DNA of 64,000 nucleotides from Tetrastigma voinierianum. Its lineage: Eukaryota; Streptophyta; Magnoliopsida; Vitales; Vitaceae. The stretch spans positions 124,001 through 188,000 of the forward strand of contig JAEQBH010002183.1 in assembly GCA_016808115.1 (NCBI GenBank), given 5' to 3'. The notes beneath the pieces were generated by a model. It searched no databases and was not told the origin of the DNA. It saw only the letters and a list, made by a program, of their open reading frames with translations. Of the stretch, positions 23,669-35,072 are shown piece by piece (the stretch's first letter is position 1; each line of letters opens with the position of its first letter). The translations under genes were made by a program, and so were the position numbers.

Positions 23669-25291
23669 ATGAGTGCCATGACCTCTGGATGTGCTTTGAT
23701 GGATTCCAGGGCATGTAAGCCTGTTACCAGTCACCAGGTTTTTGCATGCTTTCCTCATTTTCCGGCCAGGACTGCATCTTTAAGCATCAGGAGTTCATGG
23801 AGACCTTGTCAGGAGCTGAAATCCTGGTCTTGTGGAGGTAGGTTTTTTTTTTTTATTCAAGCATTTTATATCTTTACAAAGAAACTTAATGATGAGATAT
23901 ATCATATGGTGAACAAAAATATACCTACAAATCAGTTTCTAAACCTGTGTACTGTAATCTTTCTGGTACAACTGTATGAGAAGCTTGAGTTTTTTTTTAA
24001 CAATCCCTCTCCTCTCTTTCTGCAGTGCTTTTTTCACTGGGACAGTAGGCTGGCCATTCGCCCCTCATTTGTTCTCACATAAAACAAATCCTTCTATATA
24101 GCTTATGAACAGTATGATCAAGATGTGCATATTCATCCAACATGACTGTAGAATTTCGTTTTTTGGATTATTTATTGAAATAAAAAAGACTGCTAATGGA
24201 TTTAAAGCATAGTGTTTGTCTGGATACACTTCCTGTTTTTTGTTTTTAAAATTAGAGATTAGAAAAAACTTATATAAGATACACAAAATTTTCAAGGCTT
24301 ACATTGAAAAGTAATAGTTTTAAAAACCACTTTTGTATAGTTATTTTTAAATATATTATATATATAAGGTGAATATTTATTTTTTGTATAAGATGTTCTA
24401 CTTTTACATAGAATTTTTCCATTTTTAAAAAACAAAAAATAAGACACGTATCTAAATGAACTCTTAAGTTATAAATGTGGTTTGCCTTTGAGAATATTAA
24501 AGGGAGCTTTTGGAAAAATTCATTATTAGTGCACCCAAGACTTACTGAGTTGGAATGCCTTGTAGAACATTGAAGCTTATTTGCATGGGTCCAGAAATGC
24601 TGTAGAGCATCTAGAAATCATATTTACTGATCATGTTCTCATTGTGATGGCAGGAATGCCACTTTGGCATCTCTCTGCTGCATCAACCCCACTTTTAGGT
24701 GGGGATCAAGGTGGCCTGTCACGCGCACTCATGCTTCGACTGAGACGGCCAAGGTCTCCAACTCTTGTTAGAGCTTCCAAGGATGTTCCCTACAGCTTCC
24801 GCTACCCTCCAATGACAAAAAAACCACAATGGTGGTGGAGGACTTTAGCATGCCTCCCCTATTTAATGCCCCTCCATGAGACATGGATGTATGCTGAAAC
24901 AGCCTTTCATCTCCACCCTTTCTTGGAAGACTTTGAATTCGTGACATATCCTTTTCTTGAATTCATTGGGAGGTTGCCCAGTTGGTCCTTGATGGCATAC
25001 TTCTTTATTGCATATCTTGGGATCGTGAGGAGAAAGGAATGGCCTCATTTCTTCAGGTTCCATGTAGTGATGGGCATGTTACTGGAGATTGCTTTGCAGG
25101 TGGTAGGCACCATTAGTCGGTGGATGCCTCTGGCAGTTTATTGGGGGAAAGTGGGGATGCACTTCTGGACTGCTGTGGCATTTGGGTACCTCTTTACAGT
25201 TCTCGAGTGCATAAGATGTTCTCTTGCTGGTATGTACGCTGACATCCCCTTTGTCTGTGATGCTGCATATATCCAAATACCATATGATTAA
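23669..25291 (+). CDS. TIC20: TIC20-I, chloroplast inner-envelope protein import translocon subunit
   Basis: Two coding exons, 23,669-23,837 and 24,654-25,291, joined across an 816-base GT-AG intron in phase 1, give a 268-residue protein (Arabidopsis TIC20-I is about 274). Residues 1 to about 97 are a Ser/Arg-rich, weakly conserved chloroplast transit peptide. From about residue 98 the sequence is almost family consensus: KDVPYSFRYPPMTKKPQWWW, then LPYLMPLHETWMYAETAFHL, FFRFHVVMGMLLEIALQV and the C-terminal ADIPFVCDAAYIQIPYD. Four hydrophobic stretches (about 118-135, 155-181, 190-213, 222-245) match the four-helix topology. The family forms part of the channel that carries preproteins across the inner envelope. 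The start is chosen because the upstream ATG at 23,656-23,658 is in another frame that soon stops. The exon 1 call rests on in-phase splicing and transit-peptide composition. The gene appears intact. Confidence 0.93.
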
Positions 25292-26463
25292 GGAGGTTAA
25301 GCACGTGATTAGAAAAGTTGCCTTTTACTTTTTTGTATGGAAAACAACCCCTTGAGTAGAAATTAATAATTTTAAGTTGAGACTGGATGTTGTATATGTT
25401 TCAGTTGGATTGGATTGGATTGGTGTTACCAGAATTAGATTCGGCTTAAATGTTGGTTTCTGAAGTCTGCTACTTAACGGGTGATCTTGATAACTCATTG
25501 CATTCAAGGAAATGCTGCTTCCATGTAGTTGATATGCTTTACAGGATGCTGCTGCAACTTCTCCTTGGCGTCCTTTTTGCTCTGGATTGATTTTAGACAG
25601 GGAAAACTATGTTATGATATCCTTATTTCAATTTATTTGAAAAATTATGATCAAAAGACTTGAAACCCATGTTAGGTTCCCTAATTTAAAAAATATTTGA
25701 TAAAGAGGGCAAAATATTTGATAAAAGGGTGAACAAACCTTAGGTAAGATCTCAGTAAACCTTGAGTACGAGATCATGTCTAACACATATCGTAGTATCC
25801 AAGTTTTAGTAAGGTCATACCTAAGGTTTGTTAGACACTTTGTCAAATATTTGTAAAAAGGGTGAAAGGGGGGTACCATAGGTAGTAGCAACGTATGACA
25901 CTTGAACAACATGAATGGAAAATTATCCGATATATCACTTTGAATGTTGAATGTTGCATGCTTTGACTTTAAATTGTTAAATTCAAGTAGGAAAAAGAAA
26001 AGAAATCAAGCCAAGAGGTCTTCATTTGTGTTCTGATATGAATTCATAATGCACGCGTGCAATAAAGAACAACTTGGGAATTATTAAAGAAATGAGACCA
26101 TTAATTAAATTGGTGTCAGTAATTTTTTTTAATTCAACTTTCACAGGACCACACATGGCCCATCCTTTATTCCAACTTCCACCATTTCCGGGCACTGATT
26201 GGCATTAAGGCTTTAGGCAATAATTAATCAAACCCACTGTAGCTTACTTCATCTTGTTTCCTCTTCCATTTATTTTAAGGATCAACCCATCTTCCCCAGT
26301 CCACGGATCAGTCCTCTGCCCTCCCCATTTTTATAATACTACAACAATCTCTCCCACATATTCTCAACTTCACACCAAAGATGTTGATAGCTTCAGTCTT
26401 TTGATAAAGACTATCAACCACAAATTTTATAATTTGCTGAAGATATCTGAGTTCTAAATTATT
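25292..26463. other. Downstream flank of TIC20, no gene
   Basis: Probable 3'UTR up to about 25,600, then AT-rich DNA. A perfect 15-bp inverted repeat AACAAACCTTAGGTA pairs 25,732-25,746 with 25,818-25,832, with a 71-base loop that could be a small fold-back element. No other coding or RNA gene seen. Confidence 0.5.
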
Positions 26464-26825
26464 GAGTGATGTCCCATAATAATCTTTTCTTTTTTAAAGA
26501 AAAATATAAAAATTTCAAAGTAATTAATATCTCAAAATAATCATCAAACTAGCCTTGAAAAGCGTGACTAATTGCGGTTTTATAAATAACGCTGTATTAT
26601 TACTTCTGATTTTAAAATGAGCAGCCAAAATCGTATTCGGTGTTACTTCACGGTTTTAAAAGGTTAATTACAAAAAACTACGATTTAAATTGTTTTAGTG
26701 CGGAGTTGGTAAATGAGGTTTTAAGGTTAATTTTTAAAACCGTAATTAATGATTGTAGTTTTCAAGATTATTTTGAAATACATATTACTTAAAAAAAAAA
26801 AAAACATTATTGTAGGACATCACTC
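26464..26825. mobile_element. Mutator-like MITE
   Basis: The left end GAGTGATGTCCCATAATAAT (26,464-26,483) and the reverse complement of 26,806-26,825 agree at 18 of 20 bases. Weaker inverted similarity continues for about 110 bases, including TCAAAATAATC and ATT(G/A)CGGTTTTA. The flanks TAAATTATT (26,455-26,463) and TAAAATATT (26,826-26,834) form a 9-bp target duplication with one mismatch, the length typical of Mutator-like elements. 362 bp, no coding capacity. Confidence 0.8.
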
Positions 26826-28673
26826 TAAAATATTAATATGGCCTCTCAGCTAAGAGCATTGGAGCTTTCCATATGGTCATATGTATGTCATGGACCACTT
26901 TGAACCCGGGCCATTTGTGCCCAATGTTACATTAAGGAAAAGAAATTGGCAAATTGCCCAACCGTAAAGTAAAAGTGGATCCAATATTTAGAGGTCTTTT
27001 AGTTTTATTTGGAAGTGAAGTAATGTTTGTAAGCAAGCAAGGGAACCCTACATACCAGGCCTGTGATTTGATTTTGGGATGATGCAATCCCCACCTACCT
27101 CATCAATAAAAATCAATGGACCAACCTATAATATAGTCTTAGCATTCAATAATTTTGATTATTTTATGTGTTTTTAGGTGGGGATGTCATTTTAATCTCA
27201 CGTCATACTCCCAACATTGTTGTTGCCTTTCATGCTGCAGTCCATCTTCAAAAGCAGTAATTGCTTTTGATACATCAAACCCATGTTAATTTCTTGAGTT
27301 GGGTTTAATTGGTCTATACCCTTATTTTAAGTAAAAGCTCTATAAAAAGAAATTCCATTTATTCAACACCCACAACTAAGAAAATGAATGCCATTTATTA
27401 CCTTACTCTATCTCAAAGAAAAAGTAACCAATTTAGTTTTTATTGAATATTCAAATGACTAATAAAAAAAGAGGAGATCTCTTGCTCTTAACTATTAAAA
27501 ACGATACTAAATAGATATAGATATAATTTAAAAGAATATAAACTAATTACCTAAATATGTTTGGATGGAATAATAATATAATATAACCTTCTTTTTTTTT
27601 GTCTCTGATATTTAATAACACTACCTATTTCTTATAATTTTTCTCATTTCATATGATTGGAATGAAGATGAGAGAGATCTAAATTCAGAGATTGGAATCT
27701 TAATGATATAGGAAGAATTAATAAATGAAGGGCTTCCCCACCATACAAATATTAAATATTTTTTTTCATTTTTCATTTTTTTTTTTTGGTGTTTTGTTTA
27801 GGGTGGGAGACAGACACTCACGATCATAGTCTATTGCATATATCACTCTTTGCATCATGAAGCAATTTGAAACTAACAACTTCCCACTAAATTAACCAAA
27901 AATCAAGAAAAGGACACCGTTCGCACGTACTCTGTTTTTATCTCTAGTGGCTGCATTCATCATCTTCGACGTTAACAAAAATATTAATCCCTTCTGACCT
28001 TTTTCTTTTATGAAATCACTCTTTCTAGCATGCAATCAAAAGTAAAGCATGGAAATTAGCCATGCACGATACTCACTCCATTCGTCATGTTTGTCCAAGT
28101 TGTTCTTTGATGAGATGCATGTTGCATGATTTCTCCATTCGCCCACTCCTCTGTCTTTCTCTTGATCATATATTCAAATACATAACCTTTTTTTCATGCT
28201 CATATATATGGTACTAACTGGGGGGGGGGGGGAGGAATTTTAATGTCAGTCCAATCCCATTTTTTTATGAGTATAAGCTGATTGGAGATCAAATATGCCA
28301 AACCACTGGTGGAGCTAATTGGTCAACTTTGATCAAGTTGTTGGGAGGCTTTATTCTGGTGGAAACGTGTACGAATATGCAGTAAATAAATAAATAGAAC
28401 AGAGAAAATGCTAATCAACTTGTTTAAGAGGACATATTTAGATTCTTTTTTCCCATGAGTTATGGTGGGTAATTGGGCATTTCTAAATATGATTGATGGG
28501 GAAGCTTCAAAACCCAACTCTGCCCTATTTGTTCATACTTGATCATCATGGGCAGGTGCTATACAGACACTTTAAAGCCCTCAGAATTGCAGAAACTTTG
28601 AACTTGAAACATAAGCCAAAGGGTTAGGAATCATTTTTAAAGTATGTTTGGTAATGATTTTAGGAAATATTTT
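26826..28673. other. Intergenic AT-rich DNA, no gene seen
   Basis: No frame with family resemblance on either strand. A run of 13 G lies at about 28,220-28,232, the longest pure G tract in the window. T/A runs occur near 27,590 and 27,755-27,787. Confidence 0.5.
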
Positions 28674-28871
28674 GGGCCTGTTTGGTTACAGTTTTTTAAA
28701 ACTGTTTTTTGTTCTACGAAAATAAGAAAAAAAAAGCAAAGTTTAATTAACTTTTTTGTTAAAAAGCGAGCGTAGAAAGCGTTAATTGAATAACGTGAAT
28801 AGTTTAAAAAATTTAAAATAATATTACCGATGTTATAAAGCGTACCAACGATTTTTAATGTAAACATGCCC
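28674..28871. mobile_element. Small hAT-like MITE (candidate)
   Basis: The left end GGGCCTGTTTGGTTACAG and the reverse complement of the right end GGGCATGTTTACA are related, in the style of hAT MITEs. An 8-bp target duplication is not evident. Related TTTGGTT...TTTTTCAAAACTG ends recur at 34,845-35,072, 39,945-40,180 and 50,480-50,660. Confidence 0.5.
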
Positions 28872-30557
28872 TTAAGTCTTTATAGCACTTGAAAAGAAGA
28901 CATGGGCTTGTGCAGATATTTTGTTGCTAAACAAATAATCAAATATGCCTTGAGGTCACATTAGGAGGTTGTTTTGATTGGGAAATCAAGCATGAAATCA
29001 GTAATGGAGGAGCACAAATCTCAATGAACATACAATGAACCAAGCCACAATAATTGGTGTACGTATCAGACTATCAGCACACTTGGCACAACAGCCAAGG
29101 CAGGAAAGAAATAGAGACAAGGATAGAGGGAATTGTTTATCTTCTCTTTATTGGTTTGTCTCTCTTTGAAATATAAATATGGTTTTTTTTTTCCCTCCCA
29201 AATACACAAAAAGGGAGAAAATTAATTTATCATGTAGAGAATAACTTGGCCGGACTGATATTGAAAAGGGGTGTTGGTTGCAGTGCTGCTGCCTTCCTTC
29301 CCCATTCGTGGGTCAAGTTGGTCATTGACTCATTCTCTTCTGGAACAAACAAACATTGTATGCACTTTTTCAACTGCCATTAAGCAGCCAACCGCCATAA
29401 TGGACAGAAAAGAAAAAGAAAACTTGAATTTGCATTTGTACACATGATCGAATTACTACATAAAATGACAGGTTCATTGTATTAGCATAGCTTTTCAATG
29501 ACACTACATGTTTTTTATTCCCCCGTCAGGTCAAAATTATCGGCATTATAAGCTCTCAGAGGGTGACTTTGCCTCTATTTTTTTTTTTTGAACCTGGATC
29601 TCCTGTAGCTCTTCCTATTCCTTTATTACTTGAGTTATTTTTATATCTATTCATTTTATATATTATGAATTATAATATCATATTTTCAAACCTAGATTTT
29701 CCATATCTCTTTTCTTTACCATTTAAGTCAAGCCTCAAAAGCACATCCAATGATTATCTAAAATACCACATAAAGATTAGATTCCAAGATTTATTAATGA
29801 AATGTAAAAAATAGTAAAATTACGCATAGGGCACAACACTAACATACCCTTAGGCCTTAAGTACGACACAATTGAGGAACAGGAGCAGTTAAGGCCATTG
29901 CTTATAGAAATAAAAATGTCAATGGAGTCACATCTCAATAATGTTTTTGCAAGAGGCTGTTCCTTTATTGTAATCTAAAAAAAAGGAAAAGTAGAAGGGG
30001 AGGGAAGCTGTTTCTTTCATTACCACAGTTGCAAAAGCCGTGAAAGGAGTTTGGCCTATTGAATGAGAAAGATTAAGACCCACCATCTATAATAATCATA
30101 ATAACAAAACCCATTATGATAAATGATGACCACCAAAAAGTATATACTTGAAGATGGTAAAATACAAATTATGTTTATGATCGATCCCATATGGTCAAAT
30201 AGAAGGACAAAGATGAAGAGGAGAACGTTAGGTAAGAAAAACACTACAGGCCTTCAATCCATTATCATATATAAGATATATATAGAGTGACCAATTTACA
30301 AACCAAGAACCCAGTTGCCAGATTTTTCAGAATTGGGTATTTTTGTCCATGCCATCAAATCATCCTCTGATAGTCCTTTAGATTTATATCCGGACCTAAA
30401 CTAATATAATAATAATAATAAAAAGGAAAAAAAAGAAACCATTTTTTTCTTCTCCACTCAGTGAGACCTTGAACAAACACCACCAATGAAGGAACAAGAC
30501 AAACATTATACTGGTCATTTTCAACCATGATGATGATGATGATGGTAAGGAAGTGGA
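28872..30557. other. Intergenic DNA downstream of the bZIP locus, no gene seen
   Basis: AT-rich, no supported gene. The part next to 30,558 is probably the bZIP 3'UTR (minus strand); a (CAT/ATG)n run lies at about 30,527-30,545. Confidence 0.45.
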
Positions 30558-31018
30558 TCAGCATGGAAACATGTCTGCAGATGCCATGATGGGCTGGTTA
30601 AGGCAAAGGTAGTTCATTGTGTTCATGAATGGATCAACAGTCATGGGAAAATCCTCAGTTTCGAAGAAGCTATTGCTGGGATTCATGTAATTGAGGATCT
30701 CATTGAGAGACTGGTATCTTTGGCTCAGTTCCATAACCTGAGCCCTCAAAATTGAATTATCAGCCTCAACAATGAGGTAGCGCTGGTTGGTGATGTTGAT
30801 GCTTGAGAGGATTTCATTGTTTCCTTCACAGACGCTGAGCAACTTGGGCCATAGATCATCAGATGTTTCTGTTTTCTCATCCGAGACCGCCTTGCGGATT
30901 CCCGATTTGATTGCATTCTCTTCCTTTTTCTTTGATCCATCACATGCTGTAGGTCTTCTTCAGAACCAGAGTTCTGAAGCTGAGTTGACCCAGATGAGTT
31001 CCCACTGGAAGAAGCCAT
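30558..31018 (-). pseudogene. Group-S1 bZIP transcription factor with a broken frame
   Basis: The ATG at 31,018 opens MASSSGNSSGSTQLQNSGSE and a clean basic region at residues 30-51 (N38-x7-R46, SNRESARRSRMRKQKH). After Leu53 (about 30,859) the frame shifts. The family-typical remainder is in the next frame: NNEILSSINITNQRYL, VEADNSILRAQVMELSQRYQ and the C-terminus NQPIMASADMFPC, ending at the stop 30,558-30,560. The span is one base short of whole codons and would make about 153 residues, the usual S1 size. About ten codons after the break also read out of family phase (a second pair of small offsetting indels), damaging the first zipper heptad. S1 bZIPs bind ACGT elements as heterodimers with group C and control sugar and amino-acid responses. 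Either a decayed gene or local base-calling errors. Intronless, as usual for S1. Confidence 0.85.
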
Positions 31019-31149
31019 GGCTATTATATTTACACCACAGACTACTAACAATTTCAACAGTTCTCTAAAGACAGAGAAGAGAAGACAGGACCCCAGATAC
31101 TAGCTATTAGAATACAGTTCTAATTATCTATTGTAGAAGCAAGCCAAAC

Positions 31150-31287
31150 TCAAAAAGTCAGTTCATGAAAAACATAGAACCAGTAGAGAAACACAACCGA
31201 GAAAGATTGAACTAAATGGGTCCTGCGTTTGAGTGAGGAATTTATCATAAACCCGGAACGGAGGATTTCACTGACGACTGGAGACAT
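31150..31287 (-). CDS. Conserved sucrose-control uORF (SC-peptide type) in the bZIP leader
   Basis: On the minus strand the ATG at 31,287 opens a 45-codon frame, 132 bases before the bZIP ATG. It contains MSPVVSEILRSGFMINSSL and HLVQSFSVVFLYWFYVF, which is the conserved peptide found in leaders of S1 bZIP mRNAs. In that family, ribosomes translating this uORF stall near its end when sucrose is high, repressing the main frame. In homologues the peptide ends right after ...WFYVFS. Here a one-base loss puts His where Ser-stop would be and the frame runs four more residues (ELTF) to a TGA at 31,150-31,152. The original stop is still visible out of frame as TCATGA. Confidence 0.92.
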   Translation of the reverse strand: MSPVVSEILRSGFMINSSLKRRTHLVQSFSVVFLYWFYVFHELTF

Positions 31288-31321
31288 GAGTCTCAAACGT
31301 TAAGAACAAAAAATTCAGCAT
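31268..31321 (-). CDS. Short upstream uORF overlapping the SC-type uORF
   Basis: The ATG at 31,321 starts 17 sense codons ending at the TGA 31,268-31,270, overlapping the start of the conserved uORF in another frame. A still shorter five-codon uORF starts at 31,408. Overlapping leader uORFs are known in the Arabidopsis bZIP11 leader. Likely non-conserved in sequence. Confidence 0.5.
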   Translation of the reverse strand: MLNFLFLTFETHVSSRQ

Positions 31322-31664
31322 CAAGATCGGGAGATAGTAACAACTCCAGATCTAAACAGATGCAAAAAGAATGGGATTTTGACGGAGAAATCAAAGACCC
31401 AGATTCATGAGCAAAACACCCCCGGGAAATCAAATCAGAGCAGAGTTGATTTCGGCAGAGTTTTCCCCAGATTCGGGCCTACAAAAAAGCACAACAACAA
31501 GAGGAGAGGAAAACAGAGCCTAGACGGCTAGACACCCAGAAATAAAACCAGCAGAACCTCAGATCTAGAAACAAGATAGATGTCCAAAGGCGGAACACCC
31601 AAGAAATCTATAGGGGAGGAAGAGAAGAAAAGAGAAGAGGTTGGACAGGATATCAGGAGGTCAA

Positions 31665-31670
31665 TTTATA
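31665..31670 (-). promoter_or_regulatory. TATA box of the bZIP gene (candidate)
   Basis: On the minus strand TCTATAAATTGACC lies about 380 bases above the conserved uORF. A start site about 30 bases further would give a leader of roughly 600 bases, as expected for S1 bZIP genes. The leader itself is rich in CT on the coding strand. Confidence 0.5.
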
Positions 31671-31679
31671 GAACAAAAG

Positions 31680-32806
31680 GGGGACGAGAAAATGCAAGAA
31701 AATAAGAGAAAATCAATTATTAAAACACAAAAAGAAAAATAATTGAAAAGGAAAAAAAAGGTTGTAGAAAGAATTGGAATCTCCTGCGGCTAAGTAGTTG
31801 AGAGGAGGTGATCGAGAAGCATGTGGACACCAAAGTTCCACTATCGTCCAATTACAGCTGGTAAGGTGAGTGCTCTGCCACACCACCTTACAAAATCCAA
31901 TTTTAAAATCCTAAATCAAAATATATACATTATTACGAGTTTTGGTCAAGATATCCTTCTTTTTGAACAAAATATTGCTTTTCTTCTTTTTTACAAACAT
32001 ATGTTGAATATAGTCCTTAATTTCATTATTGTATCAAAGTCAGAATTGTCAACTATAATTTTATTATTGTGTTAAAGTTTTTCATTTTTTACCAAAGCTG
32101 TAGTTGGTAATTAAGACTTTAATTTAAAAATAAAATTATAATTGTCAATTACTATTTTTTTTTTTTTTATTTTTTACAAGCTAATAACTTTGTAATATAA
32201 TATAACAAATTATCTGGATTGACATTATAACCCTTTCCTTTTTTATGTCTAATCATTTTAACCTTAAATATATAACATTTATGAGCAATTGCGACTTCTA
32301 ATTTAGATTAAAAAAACATACATAATTGAATTTCTCTAGCATGAATGAGGCTAAATGGAATAACCAAAATCCATTATTATTTCTTTTTTCTTTGTTTGAC
32401 AATTCTTTTACCTTTCTTTCACCGCCAGATTTTACCGTTATGGTTATACGGTTGATATGGTTGTTAAAGCTGACAACTCATTCTCCCACCAGATTCCTGT
32501 GGGTGGGGGGTGGAATTAGAATTACCACTGGCACTGGAGTAAGGCAGAATGGGCATTTTGGTCATTTACGACTGACTTGGTTTTTACTTTTTAGTGAATT
32601 TGTTTTGAACTCTGGGAAGTCAGAAAACTTTTTGTTTTTCCTCCAGTAAAAGCAGCGAGCCAAGGAAATAACAACAATTAACAAGTTTAATAATTTAAAT
32701 TCAGTGAAAAGTTAGATGAAATCATATGATTGAAAAAGAATTTTAAGGATACATTTGATATCATATATAATGGATACCATATCTGATATTTGATTTTTTA
32801 TTTAGT

Positions 32807-32871
<65 letters not shown>

Positions 32872-33394
32872 CATTATAGTGATTATTATTAATAAATAAT
32901 ACGATCATTATTAGAAAGTATATAAAATTCTTAATTAGTATAGATTTTTTTATTAAAAATATTATCTAAAATATTTCATAAGTCAATTCTTATTATAATA
33001 TTAGATTGCATTATTTCTATAAAATATCTTTATAAATATTACACGTCATGAAAAAAAAGAGTAAGAGATAAAGATGAGTTTACAAAGACTATATGGATAG
33101 AGCCTTAAGAGAAAATGAAAAGGTTAAGAGGCCTATAATTTAATGTCTAAACACAAAGAATATCAAAATATAATATGTTTTGGAAGCTCAATATTTTTAT
33201 TTAATTTTATCTTTTATAATTTTTTATGATTTATTGAAACAATCGATATTGTTCATCAAAAAACATTAAAATCTTATATATTGTATGTACGGCTATTGTA
33301 TCTTTTATGTTTTTTTAACTAATATACGTGTGTTGTTCATATGTCTAACTCAATCGATAAAATATTTAAAGTTAAAAAAAAACAAAATATCCAT
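31680..33394. other. bZIP upstream region and AT-rich intergenic DNA
   Basis: No gene seen. At about 31,900-32,170 there are AT-rich words (AAAATTATAATTGTCAATTA) resembling those in the MITE at 41,834-42,157, so a diverged relative may lie here. A long (AT)n run follows at 32,812-32,866. Confidence 0.4.
32812..32866. repeat. (AT)n microsatellite
   Basis: About 27 AT units with no interruption. Confidence 0.95.
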
Positions 33395-33694
33395 CTCCAA
33401 GAAGGAGAAGGGTCCTAGGTTGGAAAAAAGAAAAAAACAACTGACAAATTATAGGCATACAAGAAATCTAGAATAAAGTATTATAATGTAATATGTAAAG
33501 TGAATTAAATAAAAAAAAAAAAAGTCCTTAAGACCTAATTTTCACTCCAAGAAGGAGAAGGGTCCTAGGTTGGAAAAAAGAAAAAAACAACTGACAAATT
33601 ATAGGCATACAAGAAATCTAGAATAAAGTATTATAATGTAATATGTAAAGTGAATTAAATAAAAAAAAAAAAGTCCTTAAGACCTAATTTTCAC
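33395..33694. repeat. Near-perfect 150-bp tandem duplication
   Basis: Copy one 33,395-33,544 and copy two 33,545-33,694 both begin CTCCAAGAAGGAGAAGGG. They appear identical by eye except that the poly(A) run is 13 in the first copy and 12 in the second. Non-coding. Confidence 0.95.
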
Positions 33695-34844
33695 TTTAAG
33701 TGGTAAAGAAGATGAGTGAAAAAAAAGTTGTTGGAGGCTCTATAAAAACAAAGTAGTACAAAGATGTAACGAAAGTGAATATAAGTCAAAATAAAAAATA
33801 AACTAGAAAAAATGATTAAAATAAAGTAAAATATATATTTATTAATCAAGATGATGTAAATATATAAAGATGATAGATCATTTTCATAATATATATATAT
33901 AATCAATGGAAGAAGCGAAAATACGAAAACATTATCAAAATGATTTATAATATATATGTGTGGTTGTGAAAAAAAGTTCCCAAAAAATCACTACCAGCCA
34001 TATCTACCTTTTCCTTTTCATTTTCAAATCTTGGTACCTCTTTCGGCTTTCCCATTCATACCCTCCCTCCCTTGGTGTCAACAACCCTACTGAACCCAAA
34101 AATCTTGTGGTCAGAGAAATATGTGGTTTCCTTTTTTTCTTTGTTCTTTTTCGCCCACCCAACTGTACTTGCCATGTGACTGTAAAACGTACTCTAGATG
34201 AAGATAGCTCTACCATTATGAATCATTAATTTCCAAAGCTTATGTTGCCTCAATCTTCCTACTTTTAAAAAGCGAAAATTATGATTAGATATTATTTTTC
34301 TAAAGGGGAGGGTAGTTTCTTTCAAAGACTAAGGGAGGGTAGTTTTTTTTTTTTTTTTGGAGATAAATTTATTGATTTTGGTTAGTAATATAATTGATGA
34401 AAATATAGAATAAAAAATGTTAAAAATTTTAGAGGATGATGTAGTTTTTAGGTTAATAACAAAAATAATCGGCTTAAGGCCTATATATTGAATAATCTAA
34501 AAATACTTAGAATATTTAAGATTATAGATTTGAAGCATAAACAAGATTTGATTTGATGAATCGAGAAACGTCGTGGATTTGTCGATGAAAGCGCACGCGA
34601 AAAGAGTTAAAGGTCGGCGATATATATGATAAAATCGTCATGATAAATCGGAGTAATGGCGTGTAAATAACGAATTAGCGGCAAAGCGAAAAGCGAGGCA
34701 ACGAATTCATTGTGGAAAAAACCATTTTATTGTAAAAAAAAAAACCTAAATTTGAAGAAGAAATGATGGAAGGCCAAAAATCACTCCTCTTGTTTAATGA
34801 AGAAGGGCTTGAAAGAGAGATAGAGGAAAAACTTATAGCTTTGA
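33695..34844. other. Intergenic DNA with a CpG-rich island-like stretch
   Basis: No gene seen. About 34,555-34,705 has a high density of CG dinucleotides (AAAGCGCACGCGAAAAG, GGTCGGCGATATATATG, GCGGCAAAGCGAAAAGCG) in otherwise AT-rich DNA. Confidence 0.45.
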
Positions 34845-35072
34845 TTATTTGGTTATAGTTTTTCAAAACTGTTTTTTAATCTAAAATTTTAATCTATAAA
34901 ATAAGAAGAACAATGAAAATAAAAAAAACATTTTCGATTCCTTTTTTATGTTATGAAAACCATAAAGAACATAGAAAACATTAAATTCAAAAAACACCAA
35001 AATAATATTTTTCAATTTTTTAAAAACAATTCTCAATAATAATTTTTCAAAAACAAAAACCAAACAGTCTCT
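34845..35072. mobile_element. MITE-like element (candidate)
   Basis: The left side TTTGGTTATAGTTTTTCAAA and the reverse complement of the right side (GACTGTTTGGTTTTTGTTTT) form imperfect inverted ends around an AT-rich core. No target duplication identified. Same sequence style as 28,674-28,871. Confidence 0.4.

Noticed and set aside
28220..28232. G13 run as a quadruplex or regulatory site
   Set aside because: A single homopolymer is more simply slippage or an assembly effect; no neighbouring G runs form a four-tract motif.
29085..29110. CAGCCAAGG-start resembling a miR169 sequence
   Set aside because: Only the first nine bases agree and there is no pairing arm nearby.
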